Numbered from the stretch's first letter, positions 1 to 7,823 are shown. The stretch: 43,416 nucleotides of DNA from Rhodoferax sp. (GCF_028714215.1 NZ_JAQTMS010000035.1:1-43416), one strand, 5' to 3'. Made by a program: numbers and translations. The notes: generated by a model not told the origin, from the letters alone.

Positions 1-602
1 GGCCGCTGGGGCGTGGCAAATTGCGGCGCCACGCCGTAGAAAAAGTTGTTCAGGGTGCGGTCGCCCAGCACCAGACTGGCGCTGGCCGACAAATTCCAGC
101 CGGCGCTGAAGTTGCGTGTTTCAAGCACCAGCTCAGGCTCCAGCACCCAGCCCTGCTGATGGACGCCGCTATTGAGCTCCAGCACGGCGCGCAGAGGCAC
201 TTCCAGACGCAGCCGGCTGGCTGGAGTGGGTAGAGCCAGCGTCATTTTCAGACGTGGCCCGAATTCGACCAGGGTGCCCAGGTCCGGCATGTTGTTGCGT
301 GCCGGCGTGTCGGACGAGCGCGACGGCAAGGAGGCGGCCAGGCCGACATCGAATTCGACGTCGTCGGTATGCACTAAGCGCGCCCCAATACCGCTGCGGT
401 CGGCGCGCAGCACCTCGCCGCGATAGATCAGATACGGCAAGGCCAGCGCGCGCATGGTGCGGTCGGCGGAGCCGGGGTAGGACGGCGTGCTGGCGAGGCC
501 GCCCAGCAGGCCCACTTCCCATAAGGGCAGCGCCGCGTCCTGGGCTTGCGCGCTGAGCGTTACGGCCAACAAGCCGGCGCCGACAAGGTAGGAAATTTTC
601 AT
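1..602 (-). CDS. MipA/OmpV-family outer membrane protein, 3' part missing
   Basis: The frame opens at an ATG (complement of 600-602) and runs off the left edge, giving about 200 residues. It starts with a signal peptide ending in the SAQA region, followed by LPLWEVGLLGG and a YPGSAD stretch, then alternating hydrophobic/polar strands typical of an outer-membrane beta barrel (ALALPYLIYRG, RLRLEVPLRAVL, FSAGWNLSASASLVLG). This layout is that of MipA/OmpV proteins, outer-membrane barrels linked to murein-synthesis scaffolding or porin-like roles. The short N-terminal piece with W-E-x-G-L-L-G and the pastYPGSd segment is the family signature I used. It diverges from uppP, another envelope gene. 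The C-terminal strands are not visible, so completeness cannot be judged. Confidence 0.75.
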   Translation of the reverse strand, partial: MKISYLVGAGLLAVTLSAQAQDAALPLWEVGLLGGLASTPSYPGSADRTMRALALPYLIYRGEVLRADRSGIGARLVHTDDVEFDVGLAASLPSRSSDTPARNNMPDLGTLVEFGPRLKMTLALPTPASRLRLEVPLRAVLELNSGVHQQGWVLEPELVLETRNFSAGWNLSASASLVLGDRTLNNFFYGVAPQFATPQR

Positions 603-761
603 GAATAATCTCTGGCAAGGTGGCGTTGTCAAACATCAGGGCAATATCTTGCCAGACGGCAAGCTGTATTGAACCACGGATGAGCCTTCTTTACCGGTCG
701 CAAAGGTCCGGACGCTGCCGGCTTTCTACAATCACCCACCCCATTAGTTTTGGAGAATTTG

Positions 762-1586
762 TTGGATATCGCATTGCTGTTGAAAGCCACCCTCATGGGC
801 ATCGTCGAGGGCTTGACGGAATTTCTGCCCATTTCATCGACCGGGCATCTGATCCTGACCGGTTCCCTGCTCGGTTTTGATGACGACAAATCGAAGGTGT
901 TCGATATTGCCATCCAGACCGGCGCCATCTTTGCGGTGGTGATTGTTTACTGGCAAAAAATCCGCGCTACGCTGATCGCCTTGCCCAGTCAGAAGCAGGC
1001 GCAACGCTTTGCGCTGAACGTGTTGATCGGTTTCTTGCCGGCCGCCGTCGTCGGCTTGCTGATCTACAAGACTATCAAGACCTATTTGTTCAACGCACCG
1101 GTGGTGGCCGGTGCCTTCATCGTCGGCGCCTTCATCATCCTGTGGGTGGAAAAAAGGGCCCGGCTGGCGCCCCGTATCCAGGAAGTCGATGATATGAGTC
1201 CGCTGGACGCGTTCAAGGTCGGCCTGGTGCAATGCCTTGGCATGATTCCTGGCACCAGCCGCAGCGGCGCAACCATCATCGGCGGCATGTTGTTGGGGCT
1301 GTCGCGCAAGGCGGCCACCGAGTTTTCCTTTTTTCTGGCAATTCCGACCCTGATTGGTGCCGGTGCCTACAGCCTGTACAAGGAGCGAGCCTTGCTGTCA
1401 TGGGCCGATCTGCCGCTGTTCGCGGTCGGCTTGGTGGTGTCCTTCATCAGTGCCTGGCTGTGCATCCGCTGGCTGCTGCGCTACATTGCCAGTCACAGCT
1501 TTGTCGGCTTTGCCTATTACCGCATCGTCTTTGGCGTGGTGGTGCTGGCCACCGCCTGGAGCGGCATGGTGGTCTGGGCCGATTGA
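762..1586 (+). CDS. uppP: undecaprenyl-diphosphatase UppP (BacA)
   Basis: This integral membrane enzyme dephosphorylates undecaprenyl diphosphate to recycle the lipid carrier of peptidoglycan synthesis; its overproduction gives bacitracin resistance. The protein (274 residues) carries both family motifs: [15 protein letters not shown] near the N-terminus and GTSRSGAT in the middle, with about eight hydrophobic helices. I chose the TTG at 762 as start because a GGAG lies 6 bases upstream (752-755) and the resulting protein begins with DIALLLKA, as in close homologues; TTG at 750 or 759 would place the start on or too near that site. It stands alone, divergent from the MipA-like gene, with a palindromic repeat just downstream. 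Confidence 0.95.
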   Translation: MDIALLLKATLMGIVEGLTEFLPISSTGHLILTGSLLGFDDDKSKVFDIAIQTGAIFAVVIVYWQKIRATLIALPSQKQAQRFALNVLIGFLPAAVVGLLIYKTIKTYLFNAPVVAGAFIVGAFIILWVEKRARLAPRIQEVDDMSPLDAFKVGLVQCLGMIPGTSRSGATIIGGMLLGLSRKAATEFSFFLAIPTLIGAGAYSLYKERALLSWADLPLFAVGLVVSFISAWLCIRWLLRYIASHSFVGFAYYRIVFGVVVLATAWSGMVVWAD

Positions 1587-1623
1587 CCGTCATTGCCACT
1601 CATGTTGTCAGTGTCACCGTTGT

Positions 1624-1702
1624 TGTCATTGCGGACCCCGGATCGGAGTCCGGGGCAGGCCCGATCCGCAATCCATGGATCCCGGATCGAGTCCGGGATG
1701 AC
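1624..1702. repeat. dispersed double-hairpin repeat, copy 1
   Basis: The element is bounded by inverted GTCAT and ATGAC ends. Inside, it folds into two hairpins: CCCCGGA/TCCGGGG (nested in GCGGA/TCCGC) and ATCCCGGA/TCCGGGAT. They are joined by the sequence ATCCATGGAT. A second member with the same ends and centre lies at 20362-20417. It follows uppP and may also end its transcript, but there is no T-run. Confidence 0.75.
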
Positions 1703-1738
1703 TGCCTTATGGCTGGGAAGACAAACCGGATCGGTAAC

Positions 1739-2554
1739 TCAGTTCGGGCCTTGCATGTCCAGCAGCGCGGCTTCCAGAGCGGCGGCGGTGGCGAGTGGTT
1801 TTTCCATCGGAAACAGGTGGCTGCCGTCCAGCATCATGATGCGGCCACGGGTGATTTTTTCGGTCATCGCCATGCCCACCTGTTTCATTTCGACCGAATG
1901 CGTGCCACCCAGGAATGACACCGGGCACTTGATCGGGTGGCGCTGCAACAGGCGGTCCAGGTTGTCGGGCAAGGTGTTGTAGATGGCGGTCTCGACGGCG
2001 CGGTCGAAGCTGAGCACGCGTTTTTTCTCCGTCCCCCGGCCTTCGTCATGGGTGCCGTGGGCGATGTAGTCCCGCAGCACCTGCGGGTCCCAGCGGGCAA
2101 ATACTTTTTTGTGGCGAAAGTGCTCCAGTGCCGCAGCCTGATCGGGCCAGTTGTTGCGGCGCCGGCGGCTGGTGGCACCGGGCGACACCGAGCCCACCAG
2201 TTGCGTGCTTTTGATGACACCCAGCGTGGTGGCGCGCCAGCCGCCCAATACCGGCGAGTCCACCAGCACCACACCGCGCGCCAGCTCAGGCGCACGGGCG
2301 GCGGCCATCAGGCTGACCAGGCCGCCGAACGAGTGACCGACCAGAAACACCGGCGCGCCGGTCTTTTCGACTTCGACCCGCGTGAAGTCAATCAGTTGCT
2401 GCACCAGATGCGGCCAGTTGTTGGTGACCGGGTAGTGGTCGTCATGGCCAAATTTCTCGATCGCCTTGACCGTGAAACCGCGCGCCTTCAGGCTCTTGAA
2501 CAAGACGCCATAAGTGCTGGCGGGGAAGCTGTTGGCGTGGGAGAAGACAATCAT
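1739..2554 (-). CDS. alpha/beta-fold hydrolase
   Basis: The 271-residue product is an alpha/beta hydrolase. It starts with the strand MIVFSHANSFPAS (HG-type oxyanion segment, here SHAN), has the nucleophile elbow GHSFGG with the catalytic serine near residue 94, and ends with GSHLFPMEKP, whose histidine is the likely catalytic base. The length and the SHANSFPA opening match the family of esterases/lipases annotated only as alpha/beta hydrolases; the substrate is unknown. I chose the ATG at 2552-2554 because homologues begin with this strand; the frame is open further upstream through a palindrome (2564-2604), which is unlikely to be coding. It follows the Anbu gene on the same strand with a 58-base gap. 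Confidence 0.8.
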   Translation of the reverse strand: MIVFSHANSFPASTYGVLFKSLKARGFTVKAIEKFGHDDHYPVTNNWPHLVQQLIDFTRVEVEKTGAPVFLVGHSFGGLVSLMAAARAPELARGVVLVDSPVLGGWRATTLGVIKSTQLVGSVSPGATSRRRRNNWPDQAAALEHFRHKKVFARWDPQVLRDYIAHGTHDEGRGTEKKRVLSFDRAVETAIYNTLPDNLDRLLQRHPIKCPVSFLGGTHSVEMKQVGMAMTEKITRGRIMMLDGSHLFPMEKPLATAAALEAALLDMQGPN

Positions 2555-2563
2555 AAATAGTTG

Positions 2564-2604
2564 GGGACAGAGCTGGTTCACTTCGTGTAACTGCGGTCTG
2601 TCCC
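2564..2604. repeat. REP-like palindrome between Anbu and hydrolase genes
   Basis: GGGACAGA at 2564-2571 is matched by its exact complement TCTGTCCC at 2597-2604, with imperfect pairing continuing inward. Such GGGGACAGA palindromes are often dispersed in beta- and gammaproteobacteria. It may act as a transcript-stabilising or attenuating hairpin between two co-oriented genes. Confidence 0.5.
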
Positions 2605-2612
2605 GCAAGGTT

Positions 2613-3440
2613 TTATATCAGTTTCTCTTCCGGCGTGCTGATTTTTTTCAGGGTGCGGTGGCGGCCGGAGTGGGTCATCAAGGGGGTGGCCGTTTGTTCG
2701 CCGTTCCACATCGGGTCTTCGATGCTGTCGAACACCTCGCGCAATTTTTGCCCCCAACTGCTGTGCAGCATCCGGAAATAGGGGTTGTTTTCGTCTATGC
2801 AGACCACTTTGTCGGTCTGGTAGGTATCGGTTTCATAGACCACCATGTCCAGCGGCAGGCCGACCGACAGGTTGGATTTCAGCGTGGAGTCCATCGACAC
2901 CAGGGCGCACTTGGCGGCTTCGTGCAGCGGCGTGCCGGGGCTGATGACGCGGTCCAGCACCGGCTTGCCGTATTTGGATTCGCCAACCTGAAAGTAAGGC
3001 GTCTCGGGCGTTGCCTCGATGAAGTTGCCGGCCGAGTAGACCTGGAACAGGCGCATCGCCTCGCCCTTGATCTGGCCGCCGAAAATCAGCGATACATTGA
3101 ACTCGACGCCGGCTTGCTTGAGCGACTCCGCGTCGCGCTCATAGACGTGGCGAATGGCGGCGCCCAGCACGCGGGCGGCATCGAACATGCTCCTGGCGTT
3201 CCAGATCGTGACGGGCTCGCCGTCCGGATGGTCCTTGAGATGTTCCACCTGCAGAATCTCGCGCACTGATTGCGAAATGCTCAGGTTGCCGGCCGACAGC
3301 AGCACCATGAAACGGTCGTCGGGTTTTTCGTAGACGATCATTTTGCGAAAAGTGCTGATCTGGTCCAAGCCGGCGTTGGTGCGCGAATCGGACAAAAAAA
3401 CCAGTCCGGCGTTGAGTTTGATGGCGACGCAGTAGGTCAT
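2613..3440 (-). CDS. Anbu-type proteasome-like peptidase
   Basis: The 275-residue protein belongs to the bacterial Anbu family (ancestral proteasome beta subunit, COG3484). Removal of Met1 would expose the catalytic Thr of the opening TYCVAIKL. Numbering from that Thr, Asp17 (in LSDSRTNAG) and Lys32 (in STFRK) fall where the Ntn-hydrolase fold needs them, so the active site looks intact. The segment LDQISTFRK and the LLSAGNLS motif are typical. Anbu proteins assemble into open helical or ring-like cages and are usually encoded beside a circularly permuted ATP-grasp protein, an alpha-E protein and a transglutaminase-like protein. None of these is next to this copy: its neighbours are a hydrolase and a HicAB pair. 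Confidence 0.9.
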   Translation of the reverse strand: MTYCVAIKLNAGLVFLSDSRTNAGLDQISTFRKMIVYEKPDDRFMVLLSAGNLSISQSVREILQVEHLKDHPDGEPVTIWNARSMFDAARVLGAAIRHVYERDAESLKQAGVEFNVSLIFGGQIKGEAMRLFQVYSAGNFIEATPETPYFQVGESKYGKPVLDRVISPGTPLHEAAKCALVSMDSTLKSNLSVGLPLDMVVYETDTYQTDKVVCIDENNPYFRMLHSSWGQKLREVFDSIEDPMWNGEQTATPLMTHSGRHRTLKKISTPEEKLI

Positions 3441-3484
3441 GAGTGGGCTTGATAAGGGCGTGAAAGCGGCAAGGAAATTGGAAC

Positions 3485-3817
3485 TCAGGCAGAGGCTTGC
3501 GCCACCACATCCGTCAGCCAGGCGTTGAGGCTTTTGCCTGTGGCCGCGGCGGAGGCGGCGGCCCGCTGATGGAGTTCAGTGGGCAGGCGCACCATCAGCT
3601 TGCCGGAGTAGCGCTTGAGTGGTTCGACCCCGTCTTCGCGGCACATGTCGAGAAATACTTTCAGTGAAATTGCGCCTTCGCGTTGCAAGGATTTCACGTC
3701 CGAGGCGTAAAAGTCAGCGCCGCCGTTGAGGTCAATGAACTCACCCCGAAACATATTGGTGTCGGGGTCAAAAACGATGAGGGCTTTGTAGCCTTTTATT
3801 TCCATCACATTCTTCAT
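3485..3817 (-). CDS. hicB: HicB-family antitoxin
   Basis: The 110-residue protein has the HicB layout. An N-terminal partially degraded RNase-H-like domain contains YKALIVFDPDTNMFRGEF and FYASDVKSLQREGAISLKVFLD. A C-terminal DNA-binding ribbon-helix-helix contains SGKLMVRLPTELHQRAAASA and SLNAWLTDVV. It is expected to bind and neutralise the HicA toxin encoded just upstream and to repress their shared promoter. The start overlaps the end of hicA by four bases (ATGA), indicating coupled translation. Confidence 0.88.
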   Translation of the reverse strand: MKNVMEIKGYKALIVFDPDTNMFRGEFIDLNGGADFYASDVKSLQREGAISLKVFLDMCREDGVEPLKRYSGKLMVRLPTELHQRAAASAAATGKSLNAWLTDVVAQASA

Positions 3818-4068
3818 GGTTTCACTCCATTGGTTTCAAGCCATTTGCGTACACTTTCTACCGCTGCTTTGTCGGTGTCAGGCGACGGATGCGGGCGGTG
3901 GAAAACCCGGCGATCCGCAAACAGCTTGACGCCCACCCGGGAGCCCTCGCGCTCGCTTACCTCAGCCCCAAGTTCAACGAATAAGGCCTCGATATCGCGC
4001 CACTTGATGCCACCCGGAACGGGGCGGGAAAAGATCAGTTCCAGCGTTCTCCGGTTTTTTCGATGCAT
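3814..4068 (-). CDS. hicA: HicA-family toxin (mRNA interferase), atypical active site
   Basis: The 84-residue basic protein precedes and overlaps hicB, the usual order for this type II system. HicA folds as a small double-stranded-RNA-binding-like domain and cuts mRNA. The sequence IKWRDIEALFVELGAEVSEREGSR matches the family well. However, the residue after G-S, where canonical HicA has the catalytic histidine (GSH or GTH), is Arg here (EGSRVGV). Histidines do occur later, in VFHRPHPSPDTD, which is a conserved ending in this subgroup. It may therefore be a distinct subfamily or a weak toxin. The start at ATG 4066-4068 is the only plausible one. Confidence 0.82.
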   Translation of the reverse strand: MHRKNRRTLELIFSRPVPGGIKWRDIEALFVELGAEVSEREGSRVGVKLFADRRVFHRPHPSPDTDKAAVESVRKWLETNGVKP

Positions 4069-4089
4069 GGCGAATGATACTATTTTTTA

Positions 4090-4353
4090 GTGTCTTTTGA
4101 CTTGCATGCTTTCCTCAAAGCCAGACTGGACAGCAGCAGATACCTGAGAGTTTCTTCATCCAGTACCTCAAACCCGCCTCCAACCCGAAGCCACCAACCT
4201 GTGCCGGATCAGCTTCCAGAGCGCAACATATTGGGTTTTGTGGGCATGGCGCCAGTGAAAGAAGCGCTGATTGGCATGGTGGACAATCTTGGCGACTCGG
4301 GCGTCCAGAAGTGGCGCGACACGCTCGAAGAGCTGGGCACGGCCGGCGAGTAG
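4090..4353 (+). other. uncertain reading frame in the 4069-4474 gap
   Basis: Between hicA and the DUF302 gene lie about 400 bases without a convincing gene. One frame is open from GTG 4090 to 4353 (87 codons). Its second half (about GFVGMAPVKEALIGMVDN through KWRDTLEELG) reads like real protein, but the first half is Ser/Pro-rich and unlike a coding sequence. It could be the 3' remnant of a decayed gene. I see no ribosome-binding site and recognise no family. Confidence 0.2.
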
Positions 4354-4474
4354 GGGGTTTTGTCCAAGTGTGTCTGTTTGCGCACCGACGCCTGTACGAT
4401 AGCGGCGTATATTGGCTTCGGCGACACCCTGCCGGGCGATGCAGGGTCAGCCACTTTGTTTAAGGATGGAAAAA

Positions 4475-4864
4475 ATGAACGGTATCAATTTCAAACGTGA
4501 GATCGCGGCTTCGGTGGACCAGGCGGTGGCCCGTGTCACGGCGGCCTTGGCAGAGCAGGGTTTCGGCATCCTGACGCGGATCGACATGCACAGCAAGATC
4601 AAGGAAAAAACCGGCAAGGACATCATTCCGACCGTGATCCTTGGCGCCTGCAACCCGAGTCTGGCTTATGAAGCCTACAGCGCCAACAGCGATGTTGCCG
4701 GGCTGTTGCCCTGCAATGCGGTGATTCGGGAATTGACAGCGGGAAAGATCTCGGTTGAGTTGGCCGCGCCGTCGGCCATGATGCGCATCCTTGGCGACGA
4801 CAAGCTGGTGGCGCTGGCTGGTGAGGCCGACAAACGCATTCAACTGGCGCTGGCCAAGGTATAA
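4475..4864 (+). CDS. DUF302-family protein
   Basis: The 129-residue protein is a DUF302 domain. It begins INFKREIAASVDQAVARVTAALAEQGFGILTRIDMH, continues with the conserved acyl-like KEKTGKDI and the CNPSLAYEA motif, and ends LLPCNAVIRELTAGKISVEL. Members are small alpha/beta proteins of unknown function, sometimes linked to redox or metal metabolism; the conserved Cys in GACNPS and LLPCN are both present. ATG 4475 is preferred over the in-frame ATG at 4466 because AAGGA (4462-4466) sits at proper distance from it. The ABC1 kinase gene follows after 38 bases, so both may be co-transcribed. Confidence 0.88.
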   Translation: MNGINFKREIAASVDQAVARVTAALAEQGFGILTRIDMHSKIKEKTGKDIIPTVILGACNPSLAYEAYSANSDVAGLLPCNAVIRELTAGKISVELAAPSAMMRILGDDKLVALAGEADKRIQLALAKV

Positions 4865-4902
4865 CGGAACCGACGCTCTAGCGATCTCACGGAAGTAGCG
4901 CG

Positions 4903-6279
4903 TTGACAGGACCGAAGAAAGCCGATTTGCCCAAGCAGGACGGCAACCGTGCCCCAGCGCCGACACTGGCCGTGCCCAGTGGACGCGGCTCGCGGCTGAT
5001 GCGGCTGGGATGGATGGCCACCGGCATTGCCGGGGGCATGATGGCCGAGGGCGCACGACAACTGGCACTGGGCAATCGGCCCAAGGTCAGCGACCTGCTT
5101 TTGACGCCGGCCAATGTGCGCCGGGTGGCCGACCAACTGGCCAAGTTGCGCGGCGCGGCGATGAAGGTGGGGCAATTGGTGTCGATGGAGTCGGGCGACC
5201 TGTTGCCGCCGGCGCTGGCCGAGATTCTGGGGCGTTTGCGCTCCGACGCCAGGGCCATGCCGAAAGCCCAGGTGACCGGAGTGCTGCTGGCCAATTGGGG
5301 CAAGGGCTGGGAAAAGCAGTTCAAGCATTTCAGTTTCACGCCCCTGGCCGCGGCGTCAATCGGGCAGGTGCATCGCGCCCAGACCCGCGACGGGCGCGAC
5401 CTGGCCGTCAAGATCCAGTACCCCGGCGTGCGTGAAAGCATAGACAGCGATGTCGACAACGTTGCCGGCCTGCTGCGCATGTCGGGCCTGTTGCCCAAGG
5501 AGATGGATGTCAAACCCCTGCTGCGCGAGGCCAAGCATCAACTGCATGACGAGGCCGATTACATCCGGGAGGGCAACTACTTGCACCGTTACGGCGAGCT
5601 GCTGGCCGACGCGCCGCACTATTCTCTGCCCAAGCGGCACGCCGATCTGACGACCCTCAGCGTTCTGGCCATGGACTATGTGGCGGGAGTGCCGATCGAA
5701 GCGCTGGTGGACGCGGCGCAAGAGGAGCGCGACCGCGTGATGACGCTGCTGTTTGCCCTGCTGCTGCGGGAAATCTTTGAGTTCCGGCTGGTCCAGACCG
5801 ACCCCAACTTTGCGAATTACCAGTACGACACCAACACACAGCAACTGATCCTGCTCGACTTTGGCGCCACCCGGCCCTACAAGGCCAAAATGTCCAACGA
5901 CTTTCGGCGCCTGATCAAAGGCGCCATGACGGCGGACCGCGCAGCCATGAGCGTGGCGTGCAAGGCCATCGGCTACTTTGACGACACAACGCAGGACAGG
6001 CACCAACAGGCGGTGCTGGACATCGGCCTGCAAGCCCTGGAGCCGTTCTGCCGGGAGGGTGGCTACGACTTTGGCACATCGGACCTGCCGGAACGCGTTC
6101 GCTCCAGCGGCATGGCCCTGGGGCTGGACCGGGAATTCTGGCAACTGCCACCGGCCGACGCCTTGCTGCTGCAACGCAAGTTCGGCGGCCTGTATCTGCT
6201 GGCCATCCGACTCAAGGCCAGGGTGGACGTGAATGCGTTGGCCAAAGCAGTGCTGTTTTCGCACAAGCACAGTCTTTGA
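4903..6279 (+). CDS. ABC1/UbiB-family atypical kinase, COQ8-like
   Basis: The 458-residue protein carries all signatures of the ABC1 (ADCK/COQ8/UbiB) protein-kinase-like family. These are the inhibitory KxGQ motif (AAMKVGQLVSM), the Ala-rich nucleotide loop LAAASIGQVHRA, the ATP-binding Lys in LAVKIQYPGV, an ADYIREGNY helix, the catalytic VQTDPNFANYQYD and the metal-binding LLDFGATR. The TDPN-x-x-N form and DFGATR resemble mitochondrial Coq8/ADCK3 more than E. coli UbiB, which has ADMHPGN. These proteins act as ATPases supporting quinone biosynthesis at membranes. There is no C-terminal transmembrane pair as in UbiB, which also fits the COQ8 type. TTG 4903 is the start, with GGAAG 7 bases upstream. 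Confidence 0.9.
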   Translation: MTGPKKADLPKQDGNRAPAPTLAVPSGRGSRLMRLGWMATGIAGGMMAEGARQLALGNRPKVSDLLLTPANVRRVADQLAKLRGAAMKVGQLVSMESGDLLPPALAEILGRLRSDARAMPKAQVTGVLLANWGKGWEKQFKHFSFTPLAAASIGQVHRAQTRDGRDLAVKIQYPGVRESIDSDVDNVAGLLRMSGLLPKEMDVKPLLREAKHQLHDEADYIREGNYLHRYGELLADAPHYSLPKRHADLTTLSVLAMDYVAGVPIEALVDAAQEERDRVMTLLFALLLREIFEFRLVQTDPNFANYQYDTNTQQLILLDFGATRPYKAKMSNDFRRLIKGAMTADRAAMSVACKAIGYFDDTTQDRHQQAVLDIGLQALEPFCREGGYDFGTSDLPERVRSSGMALGLDREFWQLPPADALLLQRKFGGLYLLAIRLKARVDVNALAKAVLFSHKHSL

Positions 6280-6490
6280 ACTTTGGTCTGATGCGGCTTG
6301 CCCGGCGCGGGCAGGACCAGTTTATTGACCGCATCGCGGTGAGAGTGCTCATTCGTGGCGGTATGGTTGATCGATTGGACCGGCGACGGCGGCCAGCACC
6401 TCAACCTTTCTTCGGCGGCGAGTGCGCCGTTGTCGTCCAATCATCGCCGACGTTAACGCGCAAAACTGCGTCCGTGGTAATCTACGTTCC

Positions 6491-6724
6491 ATGAGCCAAA
6501 TTTCTGTTGCCGACATTTTGGAACTGCCCGTTCAGGAGCGCATTCAACTCGTTGAAGTGATTTGGGAAAGCATTGCTGCCGTCCCTCACGCGATTGAGGT
6601 TTCACCCGAGTTAAAAACCGAACTCGAAGCGCGTTTGGCCGACTTTGAGCGAAACCCAGAGGCCGGTTATTCCTGGGATCAGGTAAAAGCTCATTTAAAA
6701 AGCGGCTCGTGGCGTACCGCTTGA
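6491..6724 (+). CDS. addiction-module antitoxin (TIGR02574-like)
   Basis: The 77-residue protein matches the short antitoxins of the 'putative addiction module component' family: ISVADILELPVQERIQLVEVIWESIA followed by an acidic helix and the SWDQVKAHLKSG ending. It would bind and inhibit the ParE-like toxin whose gene overlaps its 3' end by 16 bases. Its base composition is lower in GC than the neighbouring kinase gene, marking the left edge of the accessory island. Confidence 0.88.
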   Translation: MSQISVADILELPVQERIQLVEVIWESIAAVPHAIEVSPELKTELEARLADFERNPEAGYSWDQVKAHLKSGSWRTA

Positions 6725-7038
6725 AGTTTGCCGGTCGAGCCGTTCGCGAAATTGGCGAAGCTTTCGATTGGTATGAGGAACAGAGTAAAGGGCTAGGCTC
6801 TGAATTTGAGTTGGCTTTTGAACTCCAACTCAAACGCCTTGAGCAAGTCCCGTTTTTGTACGCAGAAATTATTCCGGGTGTACGCCGCACACTTTTGCCA
6901 CGGTTTCCGTATGGTGTTTTTTACACGGTCAAAAATGACTTGATTCATGTTTTGGCCGTCATTCACAATGCGCGCAATCCACAGCGGTGGCCGCATGAAC
7001 GTCAACGGGTCGTTCCACCAGACGCTTTGCGGCAGTGA
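6709..7038 (+). CDS. RelE/ParE-family toxin
   Basis: The 109-residue product is a RelE/ParE-fold toxin: RLKFAGRAVREIGEAFDWYEEQS, a long second helix, then GVRRTLLPRFPYGVFYTVKNDLIHVLAVIHNARNPQRW, with the family's RxFPY and HxxRxPxxW signatures. The start is GTG 6709, inside the antitoxin gene. ParE-type toxins of this group poison DNA gyrase or act like RelE on mRNA; which applies here cannot be told. The last codons run into a candidate attC site, so the toxin-antitoxin pair may be an integron-cassette cargo. Confidence 0.88.
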   Translation: MAYRLKFAGRAVREIGEAFDWYEEQSKGLGSEFELAFELQLKRLEQVPFLYAEIIPGVRRTLLPRFPYGVFYTVKNDLIHVLAVIHNARNPQRWPHERQRVVPPDALRQ

Positions 7039-7053
7039 ATTTCGACGTTGAGG
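7000..7053 (+). other. candidate integron attC site A
   Basis: This 54-base segment begins with an R''-like box CGTCAAC (7000-7006) and ends with an R'-like box GTTGAGG (7047-7053); six of seven bases are complementary. Between them TCGTTCCAC pairs with GTGAATTTCGA with unpaired bases, as extrahelical bases do in attC. It lies at the end of the toxin gene and has exactly the same length and end box as candidate site B. Confidence 0.45.
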
Positions 7054-7212
7054 TTGTGCAAAAACTCTTTTGAGGGAAGAACGTCTGTGAAGCTAAAAAT
7101 TCGGCCACCCGGATCGCGTCATATTCAACGAATGCACTTCGAGCAAGGGGTCAAGCACCTCTGCATTGGGGACAGTGGTGCGGGTACGATGGTGTTTGCA
7201 CAGCGTCATTAG
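7047..7212 (+). repeat. 165-bp repeat, copy A
   Basis: This stretch is repeated at 8697-8861. By eye, roughly three quarters to four fifths of bases agree, with a single one-base length difference near the start. Each copy begins at the R' box of a candidate attC site, includes GAGGGAAGAACGT and a 41-codon open frame, and ends before a cassette-like gene. Confidence 0.85.
7087..7212 (+). CDS. 41-residue small protein, copy A (unknown)
   Basis: A GTG start at 7087 follows GAGGGAAG at a suitable distance and opens a 42-codon frame ending TAG. It encodes a basic peptide beginning VKLKIRP and containing RHIQ, HFEQG, a C-x-GD pair and GAG-x-MV. Copy B (8736-8861) has the same start, length and stop position and keeps these residues, although many positions between them differ non-synonymously. 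Conservation of frame and length across a diverged repeat supports translation but does not prove it. I recognise no function. Confidence 0.4.
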   Translation: MKLKIRPPGSRHIQRMHFEQGVKHLCIGDSGAGTMVFAQRH

Positions 7213-7221
7213 GCACTTAAC

Positions 7222-7713
7222 ATGGGCGCATCCGAAATTCCATCAACGTTCTGGTTGCGATGGCTGCTTGCAGTCATCCTCGGCGTCATGGCCTTTGGTC
7301 TTGTCTTGGTTCTCGCGCCAAGTCTCACGCGTCAAGGGTTCTCGTTACTGGTCTACGCGGACACTGAGCGCATTGCCACGTTCGGGGCCGATGCGGTTGC
7401 CTACATCACACTTGTGCACGCAGTTCTTGGCGGCGTCATGTTTGGCTGGGGGGTCGCGCTGCTGTTTGTGGTTCGTGGCCTCTTCGCACGTGGCGCCTCA
7501 GAGGGCTGGCAAATCGTTGCTGTTTCTGTCGCTGCGTGGTTCGTCCCAGACACCGCATTTTCCCTGTGGTCGGGCTTCTGGCAAAACGCATTGTTGAACG
7601 CCACGTTCATCATTCTCTTTGCTGTGCCACTCGCAGCCACATATCGGGTATTTCATGAAAAGCGTGCCAACCCAGCAGTGGAGGGCGACTGCGCAAAAGC
7701 GCACAACGGTTGA
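7222..7713 (+). CDS. four-helix membrane protein, cassette-like, unknown
   Basis: The 163-residue protein has four clear hydrophobic segments: FWLRWLLAVILGVMAFGLVLVL, a helix containing AYITLVHAVLGGVMFGWGVALLFVV, WQIVAVSVAAWFVPDTAF and ALLNATFIILFAVPLAATY. It ends with a short tail containing NPAVEG. I know of no defined function for this type of protein. The tail is encoded by the left half of a candidate attC-like site (7665-7715), and such read-through endings are common in integron cassette proteins. ATG 7222 is nine bases after the end of small ORF A. Confidence 0.6.
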   Translation: MGASEIPSTFWLRWLLAVILGVMAFGLVLVLAPSLTRQGFSLLVYADTERIATFGADAVAYITLVHAVLGGVMFGWGVALLFVVRGLFARGASEGWQIVAVSVAAWFVPDTAFSLWSGFWQNALLNATFIILFAVPLAATYRVFHEKRANPAVEGDCAKAHNG

Positions 7714-7715
7714 AC
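7665..7715 (+). other. candidate attC site C (weak)
   Basis: GTTGAAC at 7709-7715 fits the attC R' consensus GTTRRRY exactly and contains the stop codon of the membrane-protein gene. TGCCAAC at 7665-7671 could be the partner box. The centre has the perfect hairpin TGCGC-AAAA-GCGCA. The intermediate stems are weaker than in sites A and B. Confidence 0.3.
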
Positions 7716-7823
7716 GACATTGTGCAAGAGTTAAAGACCGCCCAGACCGGGGGAGTAGCCTATTTCGGAATTGCCGAAGTGTTGAGCCATCTGCGCGAGA
7801 TCGACAAATGGGTGCGGCCGAAG
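7710..7823 (+). pseudogene. fragment of a group II intron reverse transcriptase/maturase C-terminus
   Basis: Read in the frame of TTG 7710, this segment encodes a peptide containing ELKTAQTGGVAYFGIAEV and LREIDKWVR. The spacing G-x-x-x-YF-x-x-A...L-x-x-x-D-x-W-x-R is that of the maturase C-terminal (GIIM) region of group II intron-encoded proteins. No reverse-transcriptase domain precedes it: the fragment starts right at the membrane-protein gene's end and is lost after about 38 codons. It is a decayed relic, and the match is by pattern only. Confidence 0.4.
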
